Both the position numbers and the translations under genes were made by a program. Source: Parachlamydiales bacterium (GTDB taxonomy: Bacteria; Chlamydiota; Chlamydiia; Chlamydiales; Rhabdochlamydiaceae). From it: a stretch of DNA of 40,648 nucleotides. Location: the NCBI GenBank assembly GCA_947474635.1, contig CANJJB010000011.1, forward strand, positions 1-40,648, read 5' to 3'. Below, piece after piece: positions 14,285-21,660 of the stretch (position 1 is its first letter; each line of letters starts with the position of its first letter). The notes below the pieces were generated by a model, which saw only the letters and a program-made list of their open reading frames with translations, ran no database searches and was not told the origin of the DNA.

Positions 14285-15745
14285 ATGTCGAAAAGTCTGG
14301 ATTCTCTCCGAGGTGGTTGCGTAGAATTGATGGCAGCTGCCGTTCTGGAACTATTCCCACAAGCCTATCTAAAAGGCGGAACCCCTACTACCTGGGGCTT
14401 TTACTATGATTTTTTAGTGTCGCAACCCTCTATTAAAGAATCTCTTGTCTTGATTGAAGAAAATATGCGTCAAAAGACTAAGCAGGGAAGTAACTTCCGT
14501 GTTATGGAAATGATGCCTCGCAATGCTTCGGAATATTTTCGTTCTTTAGATAGAGAGGATCTTCAAGATAGAGTCTCCTTAATAGAAGATCCTTTAGTGA
14601 GCCTAGTAGAGGTAGGAGATTTTATTGACATATGCGCATTTGATCTTCCTAAAAAAACCTCAGATATAACCCATTTTAAACTGCTTGAGATGATACCCAT
14701 TTCGGGGGGATTTCGCATTGTAGGAACAGCTTTTTTTGAAAAGCCCGAATTAAAGGAATTTGTCAAAGGGTGGGATGATATTGGTGAGCGCCATTATATC
14801 AAGTGGATAGAGGAGCTTGATCTTTTAAAAGAAATAGACAGTGGCTGGATTTGGCTCCCAAGGGGAGAGAAGCTCAAAGAAATATTAGTTGGTTTTTGGA
14901 AAGAGGAGCTTGCAAAACAAAATTTTCAGTTTATAGCAACGCCGACCTTAAGCTTGGAAGAGATGTTTGCAGCTCATGTATATCTAGCTAAAGAAAGAAA
15001 AATCTGTACAGCTGAAATAGCTTACTTACCTTTATACGAAAATGGGCACGAAAATGAGGGGATGGAGGGGCTATTAGACCTGCCATATAGCTTTATTGAC
15101 CAGGCCTATACCCCCTTCAAAAAAGAAGAACTTTTAAGTGAACTAATTTCTTCCTTGCAATTCATCGTAAAAATCCTTAAAATGCTTTCCTTTGATTATG
15201 AAGTAGTTTTGCACTCAAAAAATGCAGAACTTCTTCGTGAAGCCCTAGAAAAGTGTCACATAAGCGTGAGAGAAGAAAAGGGGCCTGATTCTGCCATAGA
15301 GTTCTATTTGATAGACATCTTGGGCAGACGGTGGAAAGGACCCTCTTTGACTGTGCATTTTAATCAGCAGGTCATCGTGCAGTCTGTTTTTTCTTCTTTA
15401 GAGCGATTTGTGGCGATACTTCTTGAGACATGTAAGGGAAAGCTGCCTTTGTGGATGGCACCAGAGCAAGTCAGGGTCATAGGTTTTAAGAAAAAGCAGA
15501 TAGAGCACGTTGTATCTGCCTTGAAGCAAGAGGGAATACGCGTAGGAATTGACCTTAGCGACGAGAATTTAAGCAAAAGAATGCATCATGCATTGCGCGA
15601 AAGGGTTCCTTATAGTATTGTTTTAGGGGATCGAGAAGTAGAGCTAGGAACTCTCTCGGTAAGGCCTGATGGTGCAAGTGCACCTGAGCCGATGAAAATA
15701 GAAACATTGATTGATAGGTTGAAAAAAGAACTTGAGAGTCAATAG
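14285..15745 (+). CDS. Degenerate threonyl-tRNA-synthetase-like protein (pseudoenzyme)
   Basis: The 486-residue product follows the ThrRS layout. An SAD-like domain (8-180) contains LRGGCVELMAAAVLELFP, WGFYYDF, EVGDFIDIC and FKLLEMIP; the class II core (183-385) keeps IWLPRG and SLERFVAILLE; the anticodon-binding domain (386-486) has LPLWMAPEQVRVI, GIRVGIDL and RVPYSIVLGDREVELGTLSV. Active sites are gone: the editing H-x3-H is replaced by GGCVE, the C-R-G-P-H motif by CAFDLPK, and the stretch holding motif 2 and the Cys-His-His zinc site is missing or unrecognisable, making the protein about 150 residues short. The start ATG 14285 avoids the tRNA (an earlier ATG at 14261 lies in the tRNA acceptor arm). 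The 3' end overlaps infC by 14 bases, the place thrS occupies in E. coli. Confidence 0.8.
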   Translation: MSKSLDSLRGGCVELMAAAVLELFPQAYLKGGTPTTWGFYYDFLVSQPSIKESLVLIEENMRQKTKQGSNFRVMEMMPRNASEYFRSLDREDLQDRVSLIEDPLVSLVEVGDFIDICAFDLPKKTSDITHFKLLEMIPISGGFRIVGTAFFEKPELKEFVKGWDDIGERHYIKWIEELDLLKEIDSGWIWLPRGEKLKEILVGFWKEELAKQNFQFIATPTLSLEEMFAAHVYLAKERKICTAEIAYLPLYENGHENEGMEGLLDLPYSFIDQAYTPFKKEELLSELISSLQFIVKILKMLSFDYEVVLHSKNAELLREALEKCHISVREEKGPDSAIEFYLIDILGRRWKGPSLTVHFNQQVIVQSVFSSLERFVAILLETCKGKLPLWMAPEQVRVIGFKKKQIEHVVSALKQEGIRVGIDLSDENLSKRMHHALRERVPYSIVLGDREVELGTLSVRPDGASAPEPMKIETLIDRLKKELESQ

Positions 15746-16274
15746 AGAAATTAGAGCCGCACAAGTGCGGGTGATTGATAAAGATGGCGGACAGTTAGGA
15801 GTGTTAACTCTTGCTGAGGCGCTAGCGCAAGCTGAGTTAGTAGGCTTAGATCTCGTTGAGATCTCAGCATCGGCTGTGCCTCCTGTTTGTAAAATTGTCG
15901 ATTTCGGGAAGTTCCGTTATCAGCAGACAAAGAAAGATAAAGAGAATAAAAAGGCCCAGCACCAAGTTAAGGTGAAAGAGGTTAAGGTAAAGCCTAATAC
16001 GGATGAGCATGATGTAGCAACAAAGCTAAGACATGCCAGGGACTTTATTTTAAAGGGTAACAAAGTTAGAATTACGTGTACGTTCCGGGGTAGAGAGATG
16101 ATGCACACTGAGTTCGGAGAGAAAGTTGTTCGTCGCATGTGTGAAGACCTCTCTGATATTGCAACACCTGAGGCGCCGCTAAAAATGTTAGGAAGAAGTT
16201 TATCGGTTGTTTTAGCTCCAGGAGCTAAAAAGAAACCAGAACTACAAAAAAATCATAGTATGCAAGGATCTTGA
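15732..16274 (+). CDS. infC: Translation initiation factor IF-3 (non-AUG start)
   Basis: IF-3 keeps 30S subunits free and checks the start codon-initiator tRNA pairing. The 180-residue product starts RVNREIRAAQVRVIDKDG and continues LGVLTLAEALAQAELVGLDL with VPPVCKIVDFGKFRYQQ, the N-domain; the C-domain includes NTDEHDVATKLRHARDFI and GNKVRITCTFRGREM. The start read is TTG at 15732; no ATG occurs before residue 100, and the frame is closed by TGA a few codons upstream, so a non-AUG start is certain (ATT at 15750 is the only other candidate). Non-AUG starts of infC allow IF-3 to repress its own translation in E. coli. Overlap of 14 bases with the ThrRS-like gene suggests coupling. Confidence 0.95.
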   Translation: MRVNREIRAAQVRVIDKDGGQLGVLTLAEALAQAELVGLDLVEISASAVPPVCKIVDFGKFRYQQTKKDKENKKAQHQVKVKEVKVKPNTDEHDVATKLRHARDFILKGNKVRITCTFRGREMMHTEFGEKVVRRMCEDLSDIATPEAPLKMLGRSLSVVLAPGAKKKPELQKNHSMQGS

Positions 16275-16275
16275 T

Positions 16276-16470
16276 ATGCCAAAAATGAAACCGCGCAAAT
16301 CGATGCTGGCGAGATTTAAAGTCACAGGAACGGGGAAGCTAAAGCGTGCCCGTCCAGGACGTCGCCACAAATTGACCAAGAAATCTTCGAATCGTAAACG
16401 CAAGTTAAAGAAGACCGCTCTTGTCGATAAAGGGCAAACTAAAATGTACGCACGTCTTATGGGAGTATAA
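16276..16470 (+). CDS. rpmI: 50S ribosomal protein L35
   Basis: The 64-residue, strongly basic product has the canonical L35 pattern: MPKMKPRKSMLARFKVTGTG, then KLKRARPGRRHKLTKKSSNR, and ends at YARLMGV. Its length is standard. It starts one base after the infC stop and is followed after two bases by rplT, giving the universal infC-rpmI-rplT block. It is incorporated in the large subunit next to 23S rRNA. Confidence 0.97.
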   Translation: MPKMKPRKSMLARFKVTGTGKLKRARPGRRHKLTKKSSNRKRKLKKTALVDKGQTKMYARLMGV

Positions 16471-16472
16471 GT

Positions 16473-16829
16473 ATGGTAAGAGCAACAAATGCTGTTTATA
16501 GCAATCGTAAACGTAAACGTTTACTCAAACAAGCCAAAGGCTTCGTTGGAGATCGTAAGAATCACAAAAGACTTACATCGAATTGCGTTTTGCAAGCGAT
16601 GGCGTTTAACTACGTCAGCCGTAAACAACGCAAACGCGACTTTAGAAGTCTGTGGATTGCCCGTCTATCTGTAGGCGCTAAGATCAACGGTATCTCTTAT
16701 AGCAAGTTCATCGCAGGTCTTAAAAAAGTAGGATGCATGCTTAATCGCAAAGTTCTCTCTGAGATGGCGATACATGATCCGGTAGGCTTTTCTGCTGTTG
16801 CAGCGCAAGCTAAGCAAGCACTAGCTTAA
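16473..16829 (+). CDS. rplT: 50S ribosomal protein L20
   Basis: L20 is an early-assembly 23S rRNA-binding protein. The 118-residue product has the expected N-terminal basic extension MVRATNAVYSNRKRKRLLKQ, then AKGFVGDRKNH, and the globular part RDFRSLWIARLSVGAKINGI and AIHDPVGFSAVAAQAKQALA. In many bacteria L20 represses its own operon by binding the leader; no leader mimic was identified here. A perfect 11-bp hairpin lies just after the stop. Confidence 0.97.
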   Translation: MVRATNAVYSNRKRKRLLKQAKGFVGDRKNHKRLTSNCVLQAMAFNYVSRKQRKRDFRSLWIARLSVGAKINGISYSKFIAGLKKVGCMLNRKVLSEMAIHDPVGFSAVAAQAKQALA

Positions 16830-16834
16830 CAAAA

Positions 16835-16861
16835 GAGGCTTCCCTTTTTTAGGGAAGCCTC
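16835..16861 (+). terminator. Hairpin between rplT and pheS (attenuator-like)
   Basis: GAGGCTTCCCT (16835-16845) pairs perfectly with AGGGAAGCCTC (16851-16861) around a five-T loop. Only ATAATTTT follows, not a full T-tract, and the pheS ATG is 14 bases further on. It may act as a partial terminator or an RNA-processing signal that lowers pheS expression relative to the ribosomal genes. Confidence 0.6.
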
Positions 16862-16875
16862 ATAATTTTGGCGTT

Positions 16876-17895
16876 ATGGAAGAGCGACTTTCTCATCTTC
16901 GTGAGCAGTTCAAGTCAGATCTAGGCAATGTTAAAGATCTCAAAGATGTTGAACAACTCAAAGTGCAATACCTAGGGAAAAAAGGTCCCATCCAGGATCT
17001 TATGCAGTCCCTTCGTGAGTGCACCTCGGAAGAACGCCCCCATCTCGGCAAGAAAATCAATTCCCTCAAAGAAGAACTCTCCCACCTCTGTGAAGAAGCC
17101 ATCACCGGTTTTCGCAGCCTTGAACTCAAGGAGCGCATTGCTAGAGAAAAAATCGACATCACCCTTCCTGGCAGATTTCGTTTCCTAGGGCGCAAACACC
17201 CCATCACTCTCATGCTCGATGAAGTAAATGACATCCTAAGATCGATGGGATTTACCGTTCAATACGGCCCTGATATCGATTCTGACTACTACAATTATGA
17301 AGGCTTAAACTTCCCCGCTGATCATCCCGCTAGAGAGATGCAAGACACTTTCTATATCACACCCACGATGCTCCTTCGCTCACACACTTCCAACACCCAA
17401 TTACGTGTCATGGAGACGCACACTCCACCTATCCGCGTCATTGCACCTGGCACTGTGTTTCGTAATGAAGATGTTAGCACTAGATCCCATGTATTCTTCC
17501 ACCAGGTAGAAGGTCTCTATATTGACAAAGGCGTTTCTTTTGCCGACCTATTTGCTACACTCGAAGAATTTTGGAATAGACTCTTTAAAAGAAAAGTCGC
17601 AACCCGTTTTAGACCCAGCTTTTTTCCTTTCGTTGAACCAGGCCTTGAGATCGACATCCGCTGCACTGCCTGCGAAGGCAAAGGCTGCAGACTCTGCAAA
17701 GAGTCAGGCTGGCTAGAAGTTGCAGGAGCCGGTATGGTTCATCCTGAAGTTTTAAAAAATGGGGGCATTGATCCTGAAGTTTATAGCGGCTATGCCTGGG
17801 GTATTGGCATAGAGCGTCTGACTATGCTGCGCTATGGAATTTCAGACATCCGCCTCTTTGCAGAAAACGACATGCGCTTTTTACGCCAGTTTTGA
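16876..17895 (+). CDS. pheS: Phenylalanyl-tRNA synthetase alpha subunit
   Basis: PheS is the catalytic subunit of the heterotetrameric class II PheRS. Residues 1-85 form the coiled-coil arm (KVQYLGKKGPIQDLMQSLRE). The core has PITLMLDEVNDILRSMGF, the FPADHPAREMQDTFYI block, motif 2 as GTVFRNEDVSTRSHVFFHQV, the conserved cysteine loop CTACEGKGCRLCKESGW, and motif 3 as WGIGIERLTMLRYGISDIR. Length 339 is normal. pheT is not downstream; instead a strong terminator and tRNA-Ser follow, so the beta subunit must be encoded elsewhere, as in Chlamydiaceae (recalled). Confidence 0.97.
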   Translation: MEERLSHLREQFKSDLGNVKDLKDVEQLKVQYLGKKGPIQDLMQSLRECTSEERPHLGKKINSLKEELSHLCEEAITGFRSLELKERIAREKIDITLPGRFRFLGRKHPITLMLDEVNDILRSMGFTVQYGPDIDSDYYNYEGLNFPADHPAREMQDTFYITPTMLLRSHTSNTQLRVMETHTPPIRVIAPGTVFRNEDVSTRSHVFFHQVEGLYIDKGVSFADLFATLEEFWNRLFKRKVATRFRPSFFPFVEPGLEIDIRCTACEGKGCRLCKESGWLEVAGAGMVHPEVLKNGGIDPEVYSGYAWGIGIERLTMLRYGISDIRLFAENDMRFLRQF

Positions 17896-17898
17896 TTT

Positions 17899-17929
17899 AA
17901 GAAGAGTTACAACTACTTCTTGATTTTTT
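17899..17929 (+). terminator. Rho-independent terminator of pheS
   Basis: AAGAAG plus AGTT pair with AACT plus CTTCTT, with a single bulged A and a two-base loop, and GATTTTTT follows directly. It lies four bases after the pheS stop codon. Confidence 0.75.
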
Positions 17930-17958
17930 CCAGCATCCTTTGTATCATCTTTCTCCAC

Positions 17959-18043
17959 GGAAGAGTGGCAGAGTGGCCTATCGCGGCTGTCTTGAAAACA
18001 GCAGTCGGGAAACCGACCGTGGGTTCGAATCCTACCTCTTCCG
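17959..18043 (+). tRNA. tRNA-Ser (anticodon TGA)
   Basis: Acceptor GGAAGAG pairs with CTCTTCC (18036-18042), discriminator G. The anticodon stem GCTGT/ACAGC surrounds CTTGAAA, so the anticodon is TGA. The long variable arm (GTCGG/CCGAC) and the T arm TGGGTTCGAATCCTA mark a class II serine tRNA. CCA is not encoded. Accessory genes (hicAB, ATPase, CPBP) follow it, but no duplicate of its 3' end was found downstream. Confidence 0.95.
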
Positions 18044-18122
18044 TATTTTTTCTGATACGATCATAATAATTTAATTCATTAAGTCTTTTAAATAATTCTT
18101 ATTTCTGATACAAATTTGACTT

Positions 18123-18142
18123 TGTTCACTAAAAGGTGTACA
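18123..18142. promoter_or_regulatory. Candidate HicB operator (imperfect palindrome)
   Basis: TGTTCAC (18123-18129) and GTGTACA (18136-18142) are near-perfect inverted arms, six of seven positions, six bases apart, just before the hicA ATG. HicB proteins with a C-terminal DNA-binding domain commonly repress their own promoter through such sites. The assignment is inferred from position and symmetry. Confidence 0.35.
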
Positions 18143-18145
18143 GTA

Positions 18146-18334
18146 ATGAAAAAGCGTGACTTGGAAAGGGAGCTCAGTCGTTTGGGCTGGCGGTTGAAGA
18201 GGGAGGGTGGTAATCATGAAATTTGGACCAACGGTGAAGATACTGAACCTGTTCCCAGGCACAGAGAAATAAAAGAGAATTTAGCAAGAAAAATAATACA
18301 GATGGCTAAAAATAATCCCCCAAAAAAGAAGTGA
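18146..18334 (+). CDS. hicA: HicA-type mRNA interferase toxin
   Basis: HicA is a small double-stranded-RNA-binding-fold RNase that cleaves mRNA when released from HicB. The 62-residue protein shows the full family pattern: LERELSRLGWRLKREGGNHE with the catalytic histidine at residue 24, followed by IWTNG, VPRHREIKENLARKI and a lysine-rich tail. ATG 18146 is preceded by AAAGGTG at good distance; an earlier in-frame ATG at 18116 would add ten unrelated residues. The gene lies 16 bases upstream of hicB. Confidence 0.93.
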   Translation: MKKRDLERELSRLGWRLKREGGNHEIWTNGEDTEPVPRHREIKENLARKIIQMAKNNPPKKK

Positions 18335-18350
18335 TTAGGAGAGAAATATA

Positions 18351-18785
18351 ATGGAACTAGAAGGTAAAGTTTGGAAAGATTTGGATAGTTCAGGGTGGCT
18401 CGTAGAGATTTCTTTTTTGGATGTCATGACTCAGGGGCGAACTAGAAAAGAAGCTTTGGAAATGATCAAAGATGCGGTAGTGGAGCTTTTGAAAGATTCT
18501 TATGGAGATGTGCTCGATAAAAAATTTCAACTTACTGTCAATCTTTATGATGATGGCGTGATTGGTATGGGAGCCTCTGATGAGAAACTGCTGTTTGCTC
18601 TTGGGTTAAAAAGACAACGTTTGCGAAGCGGGTCAACTATTCGAGATGTATCTAAAAGATTAAAATCGAAATCTCCTAATGCTTACGCAAGGTATGAAAG
18701 AGCTCAAGCTAGGCCTAGCATTGAAAAGTATGCAGAACTTTTGCATGCTGCCAATCCAGCAAGAAGGCCTTTACTGATGAGTTAG
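18351..18785 (+). CDS. hicB: HicB-type antitoxin
   Basis: The 144-residue protein has the HicB partial RNase H-like fold: EGKVWKDLDSSGWLVEISFL, then GRTRKEALEMIKDAVVELL, where the classical family has G-x-T-x-x-EA. A C-terminal helix-turn-helix-like part, STIRDVSKRLKSKSPNAYAR and PSIEKYAELLHAANP, resembles XRE-type repressors. It neutralises HicA and probably represses the operon through the palindrome upstream of hicA. AGGAG precedes the ATG. A strong palindromic terminator lies between this gene and the convergent ATPase. Confidence 0.88.
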   Translation: MELEGKVWKDLDSSGWLVEISFLDVMTQGRTRKEALEMIKDAVVELLKDSYGDVLDKKFQLTVNLYDDGVIGMGASDEKLLFALGLKRQRLRSGSTIRDVSKRLKSKSPNAYARYERAQARPSIEKYAELLHAANPARRPLLMS

Positions 18786-18910
18786 CCTTAGAAAAAAATA
18801 GCTGAAACACCTGAGAAATCATTTAGATGTTTTTTAGATGGATAGAATTTAAGAACCTCGATTATCTACGAGTTGGTCTCTTCTTCGTCCGTATTTTCTT
18901 TTCGAGTAGC

Positions 18911-18937
18911 CAACTATCCGGAATTTCCGGAGAGTTG
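18911..18937. terminator. Palindromic terminator between hicB and the ATPase gene
   Basis: CAACT-A-TCCGGA, loop ATT, TCCGGA-G-AGTTG forms a hairpin of 6 plus 5 base pairs with one A/G mismatch, and TTTCTTCT follows on the plus strand. The element lies 125 bases past hicB and 7 bases past the end of the convergent ATPase gene, so it can serve both. Confidence 0.55.
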
Positions 18938-18943
18938 TTTCTT

Positions 18944-20407
18944 CTAAAAACGCAGCAAATCTTCTAAAGTAACAACATTTTGAATGAGTTCTTCAGACCA
19001 GATATTGGGCTTAAGGCCTATAGTGGTTATCAAGGCAAATGAGTTTTGCTTTTTCGAAGGCATGTGTTGATCGAAGACATTCATTTTATTCTGAAGGTTT
19101 TTGGCAGTAGCTTTGTCTAAGACAAACTGTTTTTCTGTATACTTGATTTCACAGAGAGTAACGATGCCGTCTTCTCGATCAAATAGTAAATCGATTTGAG
19201 CGCCGGAGTCTTGTTTCCCTTGAGGAAGAGCCCTCCAGCTGCCTATTTCGCAGGCAATTGCTTGCAGGTCTAGGGCTTTACGGATCTGGTCTACATGTTT
19301 AAAACAAATGTTTTCAAAGGCATAACCTGACCAGGTGGTAGCAGCGGGCGTGCGCCCTTTTGTTTGCCAGTATTCCTTACCAGCAGCTACGCCTTTTTGT
19401 TTAAAAGGTTCTATCCAGCGCAAGTAGAAGTAGCAATATTCATCGATAACACGGTAGTACTGATCTTTTGCCTTATTGCCGTAGGGGATAAAGCTCTGAA
19501 TAAATCCTGCAGATTCAAGCTCTTTGAGTCTTTTATTTAAAGTTCCACCCGATGAGATTTTCGTAGCTTTAATGAGCGCTTCTCTTGAAAGGCCATACTG
19601 GCATTTTGCAATTGCCTTGATGATCGATAGGCTACTTTCAGCATTAGAAAATAAAGAGCGGAAAAGCCTGTCAAATTCATCGTAGAGCAAACCATCTGTT
19701 TGGAAGCAGACTTTATTGACAATTTGAAGAGCCGATTTCCCTTTTTCAACTTGTTTTAGATAGTGAGGAATTCCTCCGAACACCATATAAAGATCTAAGA
19801 CTTGTTTGGGGTTAAGGCGGATTTTGCGGTAAGCTAAGAATTGTTGCACACCTTTTAAATTGTAAGGCTTGAGTAATATCGCTTTGGTGAGTCGATTGTG
19901 GAGGCCTCCTTTAGCATTGATGAGATTATCTAGCATCCAAGAGGCTGCTGATCCACAAACAACAAAAATAAGCTTAGGATGGCGATTCCAAAAACTATTC
20001 CACTGATAGTCTAAAGCTTGAAGCATGCCAGATTTTTGGGTTGCAAGCCAAGGAAGCTCATCGAAAAAAATGACGATATTTTTTGATTTAGGTGTTGTTT
20101 CAATGACTTTTGTCAATAGTTCAAGGGCCTCTTTCCAAGTAGAAGGAACCTGAAGAGGTTTACCGTTAGAAAACGCTTTGGAGAAAGCCTGAGCAAAATT
20201 CTCTAGTTGTTGTTTTAAAGTTCCATCTTTTTGCCCTGTGAGCTCAAAATATATGCATCGTTTTCTTGAAAAGTACTCTCTTATCAAATAGGTTTTTCCT
20301 ACTCTACGACGGCCATATATAGCAAGAAATTCAGCTTCAGAGGATTTCCATAGGTCATCTAGAATTTTTATTTCTGTTTCTCTACCGAAAATTTTTTCTT
20401 TGTCCAC
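18944..20407 (-). CDS. DUF234-type P-loop ATPase with wHTH and PD-(D/E)XK-like C-terminus
   Basis: The 487-residue protein belongs to the archaeal-type ATPase group common in genomes of host-associated bacteria. Walker A is YGRRRVGKTYLI (31-42), Walker B IVIFFDELPW (111-120), and sensor-like FVVCGSAASWM follows. A winged-helix segment (about 265-305, LSREALIKATKISSGGTLNK) and a C-terminal nuclease-like domain end the protein: IDLLFD with Asp at 406 and CEIKYT with Glu 420 and Lys 422, the PD-(D/E)XK order. Role unknown; suggested ones include a mobile or defence-related ATPase. The gene is flanked upstream by alternating copies of an inverted repeat and downstream by a terminator. Confidence 0.8.
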   Translation of the reverse strand: MDKEKIFGRETEIKILDDLWKSSEAEFLAIYGRRRVGKTYLIREYFSRKRCIYFELTGQKDGTLKQQLENFAQAFSKAFSNGKPLQVPSTWKEALELLTKVIETTPKSKNIVIFFDELPWLATQKSGMLQALDYQWNSFWNRHPKLIFVVCGSAASWMLDNLINAKGGLHNRLTKAILLKPYNLKGVQQFLAYRKIRLNPKQVLDLYMVFGGIPHYLKQVEKGKSALQIVNKVCFQTDGLLYDEFDRLFRSLFSNAESSLSIIKAIAKCQYGLSREALIKATKISSGGTLNKRLKELESAGFIQSFIPYGNKAKDQYYRVIDEYCYFYLRWIEPFKQKGVAAGKEYWQTKGRTPAATTWSGYAFENICFKHVDQIRKALDLQAIACEIGSWRALPQGKQDSGAQIDLLFDREDGIVTLCEIKYTEKQFVLDKATAKNLQNKMNVFDQHMPSKKQNSFALITTIGLKPNIWSEELIQNVVTLEDLLRF

Positions 20408-20418
20408 AAAACCCCCAC

Positions 20419-20455
20419 ATTTGGCTGAGTATATTGTTACTATACCCAGCCAAAT
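20419..20455. repeat. Inverted repeat pair 1 of the AGATTTGGCTGAGTATA family
   Basis: ATTTGGCTGAGTATA (20419-20433) faces TATACCCAGCCAAAT (20441-20455), one mismatch, seven-base loop. The left arm starts 12 bases before the ATPase gene start codon region. Confidence 0.75.
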
Positions 20456-20463
20456 CTTTTATG

Positions 20464-20518
20464 TCTAGATAGATTTGGCTGAGTATAGGGCTGCTTTATC
20501 CAGTCAAATTTATCTAGA
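20464..20518. repeat. Inverted repeat pair 2 of the same family, with longer arms
   Basis: TCTAGAT (20464-20470) plus AGATTTGGCTGAGTATA (20471-20487) face TATCCAGTCAAAT and TTATCTAGA (20497-20518). The match is imperfect but extends over about 22 positions per arm, longer than in the other copies. Confidence 0.65.
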
Positions 20519-20724
20519 TTGAAAACAGGGTATTCTCTTATGAAAAACGCTTCATAAATGTTCAGTTATTAAGGCATCCTAGAAGGTGCTGTTTTTAGAA
20601 AAACATCGTCAGTAATAGATTAATCATTCGTAAAAAAACAGAAGTATATGAGTGCTTTTTTTGTTGGAGTAAAATTACATTATATATCAAAAACGGTTAG
20701 AGTTTGTATATGGAGATGGTGTCT

Positions 20725-20794
20725 TATATCCAGCCAAATCTCTTTATTTAAGATAGATTTGGCTGAGTATAGAGTTTGTATACCAAGCCAAATC
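20725..20794. repeat. Three further alternating copies of the repeat
   Basis: TATATCCAGCCAAATCT (20725-20741, inverted), AGATTTGGCTGAGTATA (20755-20771, direct) and TATACCAAGCCAAATC (20779-20794, inverted) lie in a row; the central copy can pair with either neighbour. A last single inverted copy is at 21971-21992. Confidence 0.75.
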
Positions 20795-20835
20795 TTTTTG
20801 AGCAGAAACTCGTAGACATTGCATTCTCATATGTT

Positions 20836-21660
20836 TTATTTTTGTGCCATTACCTTGTTGCTAAAGAAAAAGGCTCTATCAAAAACAATAAATAGGATCA
20901 CTATAACTCCTAGAAGCGCTGTTGTAATACATTTCGTAAAAGGTTCTGTTTCCCACAGCATCATAGAGAGGTTGCTCGTCGAATGAAAAAGGATGGCAAC
21001 AGGAATACTACGACCACTTTTGTAATAAACCCAATTCATCAAAAATCCAAAAGCGAAAACACTTACAAAAAAGTTAATAACGTAAATAATTCCTAGATTA
21101 AAAAGTTCATTCTGATAAGACCCCTTAATGAAAAATAAAGGAAGATGCCACACTGCCCAAAGAAGTCCAAATATTATTGATGTTATAAATAAGTTAAAAT
21201 AGACTCTGAGGCTATCTACTCCATATCCTCGCCACCCCGTTTCTTCGATAAGTGGCGCCAATAATAGGGGGATAAGCATGCCAAGAATTGCAGACCCTTT
21301 TAAAAAACTGAGTTCTTTGGTAAGGGAGAACTGATCGGTACTGAAACCAAACAACAATGATATTTCTGTAGACAAAAGAACAACGAAGGGCATTAGGAAT
21401 AAGACCATAGTGAGATAGAAAGGGCTAATTTTGAAGAGCAAGAGTCTTTTCCAAAAGTCTGCTACGAGTATCTTATTATGAGAAGTAAAGATCATGATAA
21501 GTGCAATAATACACGGCATACACATACAAATCATGGTGAGAGGAAGCTGAAATTGTGCCGAGTCTTTCGGGCTGATCAAATGAGCAATAGCTGGAATAAA
21601 AGCCATTAAAATTGTGATAAGATAGAACCGGAACGGATGGTAAACATAGGTAGGGGGCAT
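20836..21660 (-). CDS. CPBP-family intramembrane protease (CAAX/Abi)
   Basis: The 274-residue protein has about eight hydrophobic helices and the CPBP signature: EETGWRGYG (139-147, the EE-x3-R motif), WHLP (171-174) and HSTSN (226-230), which supply the glutamates and histidines of the membrane-embedded active site. Family members cleave prenylated proteins or process or give immunity to bacteriocins; the substrate here is unknown. An excellent AAAGGAG lies six bases before the ATG. It sits between copies of the inverted repeat and is probably part of the accessory segment that follows tRNA-Ser. Confidence 0.85.
   Translation of the reverse strand: MPPTYVYHPFRFYLITILMAFIPAIAHLISPKDSAQFQLPLTMICMCMPCIIALIMIFTSHNKILVADFWKRLLLFKISPFYLTMVLFLMPFVVLLSTEISLLFGFSTDQFSLTKELSFLKGSAILGMLIPLLLAPLIEETGWRGYGVDSLRVYFNLFITSIIFGLLWAVWHLPLFFIKGSYQNELFNLGIIYVINFFVSVFAFGFLMNWVYYKSGRSIPVAILFHSTSNLSMMLWETEPFTKCITTALLGVIVILFIVFDRAFFFSNKVMAQK

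Larger units (their letters stand above)
20408..20835. other. 428-bp intergenic region with repeat array, no gene
   Basis: No protein frame, tRNA or strong promoter is supported. The stretch holds the alternating repeats listed separately at both ends and about 200 bases of AT-rich, featureless DNA between them. Confidence 0.6.

Noticed and set aside
14227-14409. 60-codon frame over tRNA-Val
   Set aside because: It runs through the tRNA and into another frame of the ThrRS-like gene.
18116-18145. Longer hicA start and a TTGACT-17-TACAGT promoter at the hicA ATG
   Set aside because: The extra residues have no counterpart in HicA, and a promoter there would start transcription on the start codon and remove the ribosome site.
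20419-20794. CRISPR array
   Set aside because: Units alternate in orientation, are only 15-17 bases long and have irregular spacing; no cas gene is present.
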